A stretch of 64,000 nucleotides of DNA from Corallium rubrum. Taxonomy: Eukaryota > Cnidaria > Anthozoa > Scleralcyonacea > Coralliidae. Location of the stretch: contig OZ035997.1 in assembly GCA_964035015.1 (NCBI GenBank), positions 87,387,483 through 87,451,482 of the forward strand. Reading direction: 5' to 3'. Position 1 is the stretch's first letter. Each line of letters starts with the position of its first letter. Below the pieces are notes generated by a model that worked only from the letters and a program-made list of their open reading frames with translations, was not told the DNA's origin and ran no database searches. The position numbers and the translations under genes are program-made. Shown here piece after piece: positions 55,170 to 64,000 of this stretch.

Positions 55170-56160
55170 AAACCATAGAAACATAGAAGATGTGTTGTTC
55201 TTTCGTTTGAGCGCTCGCGAACAACGTTTATTAATGTATCACTTGGTGAAAATTTCTAACAAAATTTGACAAATTTGCGACGCGGGTGAAAGGTGATGCC
55301 TCCGTTTGGCGTCTAAGAAGAAAGCCGCTACCAGAAGTACGTTTGCTAGTAGCCTGCTTCGTTGGCAACTCTGTGTCCGTCTTGCTGTGTGCGCAATCCT
55401 TTGCGCGAGTTTATACATGGCATTAACGACATCAGTGGTCACAGACTTGCCTACAGAAGAGTATAGTGGTCGACGTTCTTTTAGTATCTCTGCCTCTTGT
55501 TGGTCTTGGTTAAAGAGGCATCTCGTTTCACCCACGTCGCAAATTTGACAAATTTTGTTACAAATTTTCAGCAAGTGATACATTAATAAACGTTCTTCGC
55601 GAGCGCTCAAACGAAAGAACAACACATCTTCTGTGTTTCTATCGTTTCGCTTTCTTCAATAAATCAAGTAAAGACTAGAAATTTAACTCTGCTTTTGACC
55701 AACATAATTAACCACGTCGCTGTTGTCGCGTCACTTTGACCCAGGTAGAAAATCTGACAAATTAAATTACAAATTTTCACCTATTGATGTATTACCACAC
55801 GTTCTTGGCGAGCCCTCAAACGAAAGAACAGCACATCTTCTGTGTTTCTATTGTTTCGCTTTCTTCAATAAATCAAGTAATGACATGATAATTTACTCTG
55901 CTTTTGACCAACATTAACCGCTTCGCTGCTGTCTGTCTCGTCATATGCGGGAGGCATCACGTTTCATCCGAGTCGCAAAGTTGACAAAGTTTGTTACAAA
56001 TTTTCACCAACTGATACAATACTGAAGATCTTCACAAGCGCTTAAACGAAAGAACAATACCTCTAATTCGTTTCGATCCGTTTCGCTTTCTTCAGTAAGT
56101 CAATGAAAGACTATATATTTAACTCTGGTTTTGACCAACATTAGTCGCTTAACTGTTGTC
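55170..56160. repeat. One inverted and three direct copies of a 215 bp unit
   Basis: The unit includes CGCAAATTTGACAAATTTTG, AGCGCTCAAACGAAAGAACA and CTTCTGTGTTTCTAT. Direct copies start at about 55515, 55725 and 55951; a first copy (55172-55290) is inverted. Between the inverted and first direct copies lies a unique 220 bp core. Confidence 0.8.
55239..55625 (-). CDS. Hypothetical ORF across the unique core of the 54.8-56.4 kb element
   Basis: 128 codons starting MLFFRLSAREERLLMYHLLK. The ends are within the inverted repeat arms and only the middle (DQQEAEILKERRPLYSSVG to LLVAAFFLDAKRR) is unique. No domain recognised. The opposite strand also has an 80-codon frame with a hydrophobic stretch. 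Coding status is doubtful. Confidence 0.2.
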   Translation of the reverse strand: MLFFRLSAREERLLMYHLLKICNKICQICDVGETRCLFNQDQQEAEILKERRPLYSSVGKSVTTDVVNAMYKLAQRIAHTARRTQSCQRSRLLANVLLVAAFFLDAKRRHHLSPASQICQILLEIFTK

Positions 56161-56435
56161 TGTATTGACGATCGTGATATATGCGGCTTTGAAATGCGAG
56201 AATAACGAATAAATTAAAGTATAAAATAACGCGACCAATATACGAAATGAAAGCCAAGACATTGCAGATTTTGAATATGGTCGGGAAGAAGCAGGATTTT
56301 GATTCAATCTTCCGAAATGATAGCCAAAACGTTGTAATCAATTTCCAGAAAATGACGGAGCAATTCCAGACAAAATGGAACTGGGCACTAGTGACATAAC
56401 CTGGCCCAATTTTGGACAGTAATTTCCAAGCGTGT

Positions 56436-58061
56436 TCAACTCGCTCCGAGCCCATAAGAATTCAAGTGGGTATGGTTAATATTATCATTCCAGTAGACCC
56501 CAGTGTTAGGAATAATTATCTCTGAGAATGTTATATTAATGTTGGGATTACTTGCCTTGATCGATCTTCCTAGATCAGTAATGGATTGAATGGTTTCCGC
56601 CGAAGACTTGCTCTTTAAATCGTTTGTACCGGTATGGATGATAGCGTAGGTTTGACATAATGCATGAGTCATGTCTTTCGTTCCTGCCCGGAAATGGTCT
56701 AACAATAACTTTGTGTTTGACGCCTGTCTAAGTCTTCTTGGGTCTATATGTTTTAACATCGAATCTCCCAGTACTGCAACCGCCGCATTACAGGTATCAT
56801 TTGGAGTTTCTTTTCGTTGTCGTGTTATAATAGGAATATTCTGGTTACCATCGCTGGGTTTCAGTTTTGGTTCTTTTGTTTTGAAACGTCTAGCCTTAGA
56901 GCGACCACTATAGGTACTGCAGATTCTTCATTTTCTCTACAATCTTCTACGTCGATTATTTCGTTGAAGTCTTCTACTATGAGTGGAGTAAATCTATTAT
57001 TGGTGTTAACTGGCTCGTTATGTCCTACACGCCATCGGTTTATCTGATCTTTGTTCCCACCTGCGATCTTCCAATTATCTTGGTAACTTGGTCCCGTGGG
57101 CTTTCTCCAATTATCAGGTTCAGTTTGTACTTTGTTCAATCGTTGAACCTGCATAATTTTGCAGATTTGCATTTCTCTCCTTCGTAATTATCTTCAGTAC
57201 CCTCTTAATTTTATCTTTCAAAGAAAAAATTGTTTCTTTGAATTCATTAACCTCAATATTCCGTTCGTTGACAGTTGACTATTATTGAAATATCTTTCTC
57301 AAGCTTCTTACATAGTTCTCTTGCCACTAGCAAGTCCTGTTGTCAGGGGCGCCGGAGCCACGGGGGCAGCTGCACCCCCCCCCCCCCCCCTGCCCTTACA
57401 GCGCGGGGGCAGCACGGGGGCAACCAATTGCCCTTTCTCGTAAGAGGAATGTTTTCTACAGGAATTTGTATTATATATTGTATTAAATTACTGTTGTATT
57501 AATACCTCAAATGACTCATAAGCTAACTTATTACTGCAGACAATGCAGAGGCAGCAAACTAATTTTGTCTTGGGTTAGCTGTATCTAACCTCGTTCTCAG
57601 GTTTTTTTTTTGAAATTTGGAGGGTGGGAAAAAGTCCTGGAATCGGCCAGTCACAGCACCCAAAAATACTGGGTGTAATAAATTAGCAATTTAGTTTAGT
57701 ATGCAAAACCACTCTGAGTAATGGCAGCCCCGTGGGAGAAGTTCATTGTAATGGCAGTCCTATTTGTCCCGTTGGCGGTCCCGTTGAAGCTATTTGGTCA
57801 TTTGCCATGTTTTCTTAAAGGTAAATAGGAATGTAGCATCAATATGAACAATTCAGTCGTTGAATTTTTCTTTCTCAATACATTGTCATTCATTATATTA
57901 TACCGTTATGCTTTTTGGTTATTTTATGCCATAGAGAAAGATTGGCAAACATTAACCACGTGCAAAAATTAATGCTGAGAAAAAGTGCCCTTTTTATATG
58001 GCTGCCCCCGCCGCCTTAAGTAGCTTCCGGCGCCCCTGCCTGTTGTAATTCCAATTTTTGA

Positions 58062-58092
<31 letters not shown>

Positions 58093-58560
58093 AGCTGGTC
58101 GATTTACATTCATTTGTTTTTGTAAAATGGTGATATCTAATTTTATTCCTTCGATCTCAGCAACAATACTTCCACATGGACAATTACACCGTTCGAACGA
58201 GGTGGTGGTATCACTTGGACTATCAGAAATTTCAGTGACTTTTACGGTTTCTAATTTCTATTGGATCATGATTAGACGATCTGTTAGAGAGTGTGAAGGT
58301 CGCGACGGGAACGGTTGACCAACTTGTTGATCTACTGAATTCATTTCAGTAATTTCGACTACCGATTTCTCCAGACGTTCGACTAAAGCATTCTTTAGAC
58401 CTGATTTGTCCAACCCTCGTTTTTCCAGTTCTTCACGTAAGTCAACTACGCGATTGTTGGGATAATTTCTTTCCTCCGAGCGTAGTCATGCTCAAACTCT
58501 TATCAGCGACATCTTGTCCTTCGAGATTCTTGCTGCTTGCTGTCGCCATATCACAAGATT
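56436..58560 (-). pseudogene. SAP / coiled-coil / SGNH-hydrolase-like ORF, probably LINE ORF1
   Basis: Minus strand, broken by frame changes and a MITE. Near 58450-58360 it reads VVDLREELEKRGLDKSGLKN, a SAP-type DNA-binding motif. A CAA/CAACAA-rich stretch and a helical, probably coiled-coil region follow (LVARELCKKLEKDISII near 57320). Next come a linker (RWRVGHNEPVNTNNRFTPLI), a VAVLGDSMLKHI block I (about 56780-56745) with the nucleophile Ser of SGNH esterases, and IIHTGTNDLKSKS (the Asn block). It ends at NHTHLNSYGL, where the 54.2 kb MITE begins. Comparable ORFs accompany reverse transcriptases in invertebrate LINEs; no RT follows here. Catalytic Asp-x-x-His is only partly preserved. Inactive as it stands. 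Confidence 0.6.
57344..58038. mobile_element. hAT-like MITE inserted in the SAP/SGNH ORF
   Basis: It starts CAGGGGCGCCGGAGCC and ends GGCTTCCGGCGCCCCTG-like (GCTTCCGGCGCCCCTG), with CCTGTTGT duplicated on both sides (57336-57343 and 58039-58046). CAGGGGCG termini and an 8 bp duplication are typical of hAT. 695 bp, no ORF. A C-run of 18 follows the left end. Removing it rejoins the coiled-coil coding region. Confidence 0.92.
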
Positions 58561-59168
58561 GATGTACTCCAAGTAATATAAATTATAACTCCATATTAAA
58601 CGGCATGGCACACGAGATACTTCGCGACGATTGTGTCGTTTTTGTTTAATTTTATGTGGATTTAATCATCAAAAATTACTTGGATATATGTCTAATCACG
58701 TAATTAACACAGCAGAATGTATTCAGTGCAACTTTAAGTACATTTTCATCGCTAAATTAAATCGCCGACGTGTTGTAACGAGGCCAGGCGTGGCGCTAAA
58801 TGGTAACAAACTCGTCCTGAGCAAGGTAATCTGGGTTTTTTTGCTTACTTTTCTTGGGTTTATTGACAATTTAAAGTCGTTATTTTATAAAAGAAATAAA
58901 AAACTTAGTCGCTGTGCGATTATCGAGTTATAATGCACTCGAGAAGCTAGTGAAATACTCGGCTATCGCCTCGTGCTTTACACGTATCTCTTGTGCATTA
59001 TTATATCTTATTAGATGTTTTGGTGTGTAGTATCGATGTATATTTTAACAACGAGTAAAAATATACAGCGATACTACACACCAAAACATCTTATAAGAGA
59101 TTTATTATACAACTGCTCTGATCAACAAATTTTTAGGGAAAAAGAAAACTCTAAAAAGGCCAGAGAAG
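58561..59168. other. Intergenic sequence with a hairpin
   Basis: At 59008-59102, CTTATTAGATGTTTTGGTGT and ACACCAAAACATCTTATAAG form a hairpin with GTATCG/CGATAC inside. Sequence at 58920-58940 and 59100-59125 has inverted partners at 60510-60545 (GATTTATTATACAACTGC / GCAGTTGTATAATAAAACTC), suggesting an outer inverted-repeat unit around the palindrome. No gene recognised. Confidence 0.5.
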
Positions 59169-60308
59169 CATAGGAATCCCAATAAATAGTTTTGTAACAA
59201 ATAAAAAGCGTAAATTTGCCTAATTTTCAATAAATTTGCATTGTATTAACCTTCTTTGACTGCTTTCAATCTTGCGCTTTGAATTCTGTGACGTAAGCAA
59301 ATCGCGTATACGAAGCATAAGCTATAGTATTTGAGAAGGAAGGAAACTCTTTCAATCATCTACACATACCTACGAAATTCGCCGACAAAATTTCGTGTGA
59401 AAAAAACAACAAAACCTCAAATAAATTAGCACAAATGAAAATTTGATACTCAAACAACATTATTTCAGAAAAAGAATTTTAAAAACCAGATAAAAATGTA
59501 CAAAAAATGTACAAAACTTTTGCTTATTTGCCGAGAAATTTTGTGGGACGATGCGGGATGCGATTAGCGGTTTGAGGAGCGAATCTGATTGGTCGAAAAA
59601 ATAAACAAACTGGCTTGAGATTTCTCAAAACCGGGGGGGAGAGTTGAAAGTTGTAAGATAAGCTTAAAAAGAGCGGGAAAACACGAAAGGACAAAAATTT
59701 TGAAAATATTATTTTAAAATATATGAAATACTTTTTTAAACGCAAGTGCACTATATTTTAAAATAATATTTTCAAAATTTTTGTCCTTTCGTGTTTTCCC
59801 GCTCTTTTTAAGCTTATCTTACAACTTTCAACTCTCCCCCCCCCGGTTTTGAGAAATCTCAAGCCAGTTTGTTTATTTTTTCGACCAATCAGATTCGCTC
59901 CTCAAACCGCTAATCGCATCCCGCATCGTCCCACAAAATTTCTCGGCAAATAAGCAAAAGTTTTGTACATTTTTTGTACATTTTTATCTGGTTTTTAAAA
60001 TTCTTTTTCTGAAATAATGTTGTTTGAGTATCAAATTTTCATTTGTGCTAATTTATTTGAGGTTTTGTTGTTTTTTTCACACGAAATTTTGTCGGCGAAT
60101 TTCGTAGGTATGTGTAGATGATTGAAAGAGTTTCCTTCCTTCTCAAATACTATAGCTTATGCTTCGTATACGCGATTTGCTTACGTCACAGAATTCAAAG
60201 CGCAAGATTGAAAGCAGTCAAAGAAGGTTAATACAATGCAAATTTATTGAAAATTAGGCAAATTTACGCTTTTTATTTGTTACAAAACTATTTATTGGGA
60301 TTCCTATG
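59169..60308. repeat. Near-perfect palindrome with 0.56 kb arms
   Basis: The left arm 59169-59723 (555 nt) and right arm 59752-60308 (557 nt) are reverse complements with a 28 nt spacer. The only difference I can find is a homopolymer: 7 G in the left arm and 9 C in the right. The arms carry no ORF conserved beyond chance. Confidence 0.9.
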
Positions 60309-60693
60309 AGAGAAGTGGCGTGACTTGCACCAAGACAAAACCATGACAAAATAATAAGCATACATGAAGTAGTTCCCGAGTGATAAATTTGATTGGCTAA
60401 CAAAATCTGTCAAACCGGTAATTTCTACAAGTTTTCTACTATCCAAATAACTAACTATCCAAATATCGCTGTATATTTGTACTCATTTTTAGCGTTATTT
60501 GGACAGTTTTTAATGCAGTTGTATAATAAAACTCGATAATTGCACGCGACACGTTTTTTATTTTAATTAGACCATGTGATTGGTATTTAACTGAGTGAGA
60601 AAGCCGCCTACCAAGAGCAAAATGAGAACAAATTGAGTATTAAACAATGAGGATAACGAGGTGAAAAAGAAACAAAGAGAAGATAAAGAAAAG

Positions 60694-61095
60694 AGAAGAT
60701 AAAGGAAAAATAAGACAGAACTTTTCTTTTCTTTGATTCCTACCCCAGTACCGGTACCGGGCCAAAATTAGCACGGATTTCAAAACATAACCCGGGCGTG
60801 TTAGGGTTCCCCTGGCACCCACAAACAAAAAAACCCAAGAAATGTACGATACTAGCTGCTCAAGACAAAACTCATCCTGTTGCTTGAATTTAAAAGAAGA
60901 TAAAGGAAAAATAAGACAGAACTTTTCTTTTCTTTGATTCCTACCCCAGTACCGGTACCGGGCGAAAATTAGCACGGATTTCAAAACATAACCCGGGCGT
61001 GTTAGGGTTCCCCTGGCACCCACAAACAAAAAAACCCAAGAAATGTACGATACTAGCTGCTCAAGACAAAACTCATCCTGTTGCTTGAATTTAAG
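60694..61095. repeat. 201 bp tandem duplication
   Basis: Two adjoining copies (60694-60894 and 60895-61095) are nearly identical; GGGCCAAAATT versus GGGCGAAAATT is one of the few differences. They contain CCCCAGTACCGGTACCGGG and AACCCGGGCGTGTTAGGG. Confidence 0.93.
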
Positions 61096-61822
61096 TCGCT
61101 TGCATTCTCATTCCCATGCAGAGCCCACGTTTCTGTGTCCGTGACGCACGATTCCGCGTATAGCGTATACGACTCGATTCACCGGCTGGCGTGCGGATCC
61201 CAAATATGACACCCAGAATATATAGATACCATAGCCTAGTTTCTAAGCCTTTCGTTTCCGCCATGAGCTTGGCCGCGTAGTCGGTTTGGGCTCTTGGGAA
61301 GACTGGGGAGAGGCTGGAAACGAGAAGGCCCAGCAACATTCGTAAAAAGGTCCTGCCCAGAATCGTTCTGGCCCTTCGAGTGTTCCTGGGATCTAGCGTA
61401 GCGACAGTATATCATATAACAAAAGGTCCGCTATGCGTACATGTATCTGCGCAAACCCACCACTGTGAGAATCATGTCAAGACTCAAGATCTTGTGTGAT
61501 CTTGGAAAATCTTGTAAGATCTTAAGAAAAATCTTAAGATTTTTACACGTAGATCTTATAAGATTTTAACGAGATCTTATAAGATAATTAAAGAGAAAGT
61601 ACACGTTCTCTGACCTTAATAATTTTTTTGTCATGACTCACAAAAACTGTGGTAGATCACACTCACAAGTTTACTATAAGTCACGTTAAAATTACTTAAC
61701 CAGTTTATCACAAAAACATTTCGGAGACAGGGGATATTGCTGCAAAACTTTGTCGGAAATATAGAATTTAACGGCTAACTGCTGGAAGATATATCCCAAT
61801 GGCCAATAACACGGCTACGGAG
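61096..61822. other. Intergenic sequence with AGATCTTA motifs
   Basis: At 61485-61585 the motif (T)AAGATCTTA and close variants occur about eight times in both orientations. Otherwise nothing recognised. Confidence 0.5.
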
Positions 61823-62935
61823 ACTGACATGAGCGCAAATATCAAATTGCATTATTTACGCTATTTACTTGGCCTACGGTCAAACGCGGTCATATTTAAA
61901 GTAAATCAATCGTCTGTAGGTTTGTGCCATTTGGGAAACTTGTACGGTTAGATAGAGCGTTTAATTCTGTACAACATATGTGAATTAGAGAACATGGTAT
62001 AGAATAACAACGGAGAAAAGGCTATTTGAACTGACATGAGCGCAAATATCAAATTGCATTATTACGCTATTTACTTGGCGTACGGTCGAACGCGGTCATA
62101 TTTAAAGTAAATCAATCGTCTGTAGGTTTGTGCCATTTGGGAAACTTGTACGGTTAGATAGAGCGTTAAATTCTGAACAACATATGTGAATTAGAACAAA
62201 TCGTATAGAATAGCAACGGAGAAAAGTATATCAGTTGAACTGAGATGAGCGCTAGTATCAAATTGCATTATACGGCTATTTACTTGGCGTACGGTCGAAC
62301 GCGGTCATATTTAAAGTAAATCAATCGTCTGTAGGTTTGTGCCATTTGGGAAACTTGTACGGTTAGATAGAGCGTTTAATTCTGTACAACATATGTGAAT
62401 TAGAGAACATGGTATAGAATAACAACGGAGAAAAGGCTATTTGAACTGACATGAGCGCAAATATCAAATTGCATTATTACGCTATTTACTTGGCGTACGG
62501 TCGAACGCGGTCATATTTAAAGTAAATCAATCGTCTGTAGGTTTGTGCCATTTGGGAAACTTGTACGGTTAGATAGAGCGTTAAATTCTGTACAACATAT
62601 GTGAATTAAAACAACTCGTATTAGAATAGCAACGGAGAAAAATATATTTGAACTGAGATGAACGCAAATATCAAATTGCATTATTACCCTATTTACTTGG
62701 CGTACGGTCGAACGCGGTCATATTTAAAGTAAATCAATCGTCTGTAGGTTTGTGCCATTTGAGAAACTTGTACGGTTAGATAGAGTGTTAAATTCTGTAC
62801 AACATATGTGAATTAGAACAAATCGTATAGAATAGCAACGGAGAAAAATCTATTTGAACTGAGATGAGCGCAAATATCAAATTGCATTATTATCGTATCA
62901 CTTGGCGTACGGTCAGACGCAATCATTTTAAAGTA
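61823..62935. repeat. 207 bp satellite, five copies plus a partial
   Basis: Units start at about 61823, 62030, 62239, 62445, 62652 and 62858 (spacing 206-209 bp). Each has GCGTACGGTCGAACGCGGTC, AATCAATCGTCTGTAGGTTT and TTGTACGGTTAGATAGAG. Copies 1 and 3 share TTAGAGAACATGGTATAG, whereas copies 2, 4 and 5 carry an AACAAATCGTATAGAATAGC-type ending, so there is a partial dimeric pattern. Confidence 0.95.
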
Positions 62936-64000
62936 TAAATTTGCAATTGACTTTCTTCGAAAATAATGTTGTTCTTCGTCTCGCTCCTTAGTTCATACAA
63001 CATGGCGAGGAAATATAAACAGTCACTACTGCACACATAGGTCAGCGGTTACACCAAAAAGTTAACACACACACACACAAACAAACAAACAAACACACAA
63101 CACGATAGCAATATATCTGCGCGTTGCGCAGATACAAAAAGCATATCGTAAGGATGTCTGCGAAGATTTTACCAAAGATCTTGGCGATCGAAAGAAGGAA
63201 ATTATGGAATATATTCCAATTGGAGCTCGAAATGAAAATTTAACTGTTTAAAGGATGAGTGTCCACCTAATGCTTTGCGCGCTCACAGTGCACCTTCGCG
63301 GCCATTTTTCGGGCCACGAAATTCAACAAGCGAAGCAATCCCTCGATATCTGTGCAATCCTTGCAGGAAATTACTCAATTTATGTTTTTCGTGAGAGCAA
63401 AGATGATTTAGTAAGTAGTTATTGTCATATTTTTGATAATATTTGATTACACTCACAGGGTCGTGGAGTTGTATTTCGAGACAAGTATTCGTCAATCGGC
63501 GTTTCTAGTTACAAAACCAAACGAAGGCCAAACAAGAGATCATAACTAAACGTAGACACTAAATTAGATGCCATTAATAAGAGCTAGTTAGACTCAAAGT
63601 TTTATCATTTCAATAAGACGCATAATTCGTACTGCTGTTAGTTGTTTACAAGTGGTTTACCTGTTGCATTGCATCTCCGATTAGGATTTGTTTTGATTCG
63701 GCGCTCTTGTTCTCTGGCGTTTAATTTTCAAATGCAATACTGCAATTTATCGCAGTGTTTTGTTTGTAGTTGTTGGCTCTTTTCCCTTCGAATAGGCTAC
63801 AGTAACACAAGAGTGAAGACCATCCAAATATTTTTGAGTTCTCAGACCAAGACAAATCATTGTCAATTAATTTCACGCGGAGCGTCAAAAGTAATATATT
63901 TCTCATCGACACGTAGTTTCCTAGCAAAGCCTATAAGATCATTTTAATCTTTTATTCCCTATATTCTATGAGCAGACAGACATGCAGAAATACGTCAGAA
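62936..64000. other. Unannotated right end of the window
   Basis: A CACACA/CAAACAAACA microsatellite lies at 63066-63100. A TATCTGCGCGTTGCGCAGATA palindrome is at 63114-63134. Short open frames (for example 63642-63947) show no domain, and I call no gene. Confidence 0.5.

Larger units (their letters stand above)
54812..56434. mobile_element. 1.6 kb element with CACGCTTGGAAATTA termini
   Basis: It starts CACGCTTGGAAATTAATCC and ends TAATTTCCAAGCGTG. TTC on each side (54809-54811 and 56435-56437) may be a 3 bp duplication, and the sister MITE at 44.5 kb has the uninterrupted sequence. Near-terminal CCCGCAAATTGGGCCAAG / CCTGGCCCAATTTTGG are also inverted. The interior is largely the 215 bp repeat array at 55170-56160. 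Confidence 0.75.
54216..56453. mobile_element. Second copy of the 44510-47175 MITE, inverted and interrupted
   Basis: The segments 54216-54811 and 56435-56450 together form the reverse complement of the outer 44.5 kb MITE without that copy's two insertions. Shared blocks include TTCTGGTGTACATCCAGTAT, TTACTTTTGACG and GGAACTCACCTTATTGACTT (or complements). It carries its own insertions at 54722-54781 and 54812-56434. Its outer ends are missing: the left abuts the 32 bp array, the right abuts the SGNH ORF remnant. Confidence 0.75.

Noticed and set aside
60640-61029. 129-codon ORF with internal repeat
   Set aside because: The repetition is the 201 bp tandem duplication; no domain is visible.
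61823-62935. CRISPR-like array
   Set aside because: Units are 207 bp tandem repeats without spacers, in a eukaryotic genome.

Overview
This is a 64 kb piece of a eukaryotic, almost certainly animal, nuclear genome. It is AT-rich, its genes are split by GT-AG introns, and it is packed with transposable-element debris. The host genes (WDR82-type WD40 protein, sulfite oxidase, a kinase/cysteine-peptidase-like gene), a SAP/SGNH LINE-type ORF, BEL/Pao and Ty3/gypsy elements, and abundant hAT-like, PIF-like and foldback repeats together suggest a marine invertebrate. A cnidarian, probably an anthozoan, is my best guess; that assignment is inference.

Layout. 1-2.7 kb: an intact non-autonomous hAT-like element and upstream intron. 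2.67-11.05 kb (+): the last four exons of a WDR82 homologue, whose 6 kb last intron is filled with nested inverted-repeat elements, including a foldback with about 0.5 kb arms that is itself split by a hAT-like insertion. 11-18.4 kb: intergenic, with inverted repeats, a diverged 0.9 kb direct duplication and a CA microsatellite. 18.47-24.35 kb (+): a young, nearly complete BEL/Pao LTR retrotransposon with 207 bp LTRs, a 5 bp target duplication and one reading-frame break before the integrase. 24.4-34 kb: repeats, an inverted pair of long repeats (16.5 and 27.5 kb), a 5'-truncated LINE (-) and simple-sequence arrays. 34.08-43.18 kb (+): a sulfite oxidase gene whose coding exon is split by a decayed Ty3/gypsy element (4 bp target duplication), which in turn carries a 2 kb insertion. 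44.5-47.2 kb: a four-level nest of MITE-like elements, the innermost holding a complete tRNA-Thr(GGU)-like cloverleaf. 47.3-51.5 kb: a hAT-like element, hairpins, an ATATCAC-type satellite and a Foldback-like element whose arms end in TCGAG tandem repeats. 51.66-52.90 kb (-): a protein kinase N-lobe joined to a cysteine-peptidase-like domain, with the kinase C-lobe missing. 53.9-56.4 kb: tandem repeats and another nested element set. 56.4-58.6 kb (-): a broken ORF with SAP, coiled-coil and SGNH-hydrolase-like parts, split by a hAT-like MITE. 59.2-60.3 kb: a palindrome whose 0.56 kb arms match apart from a C-tract. 60.7-62.9 kb: a tandem duplication and a 207 bp satellite with a dimeric pattern.

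The host genes are not a functional cluster. The window mainly shows how one locus is remodelled by successive insertions: element-in-element order can be read directly from target duplications and from an uninserted sister copy at 54.2-56.4 kb. The observations most worth following are the coding-exon disruption of sulfite oxidase, the kinase/peptidase fusion, the near-perfect palindrome, the TA-flanked element built from ACTCC/GGAGT motifs, and the tRNA carried inside a MITE.
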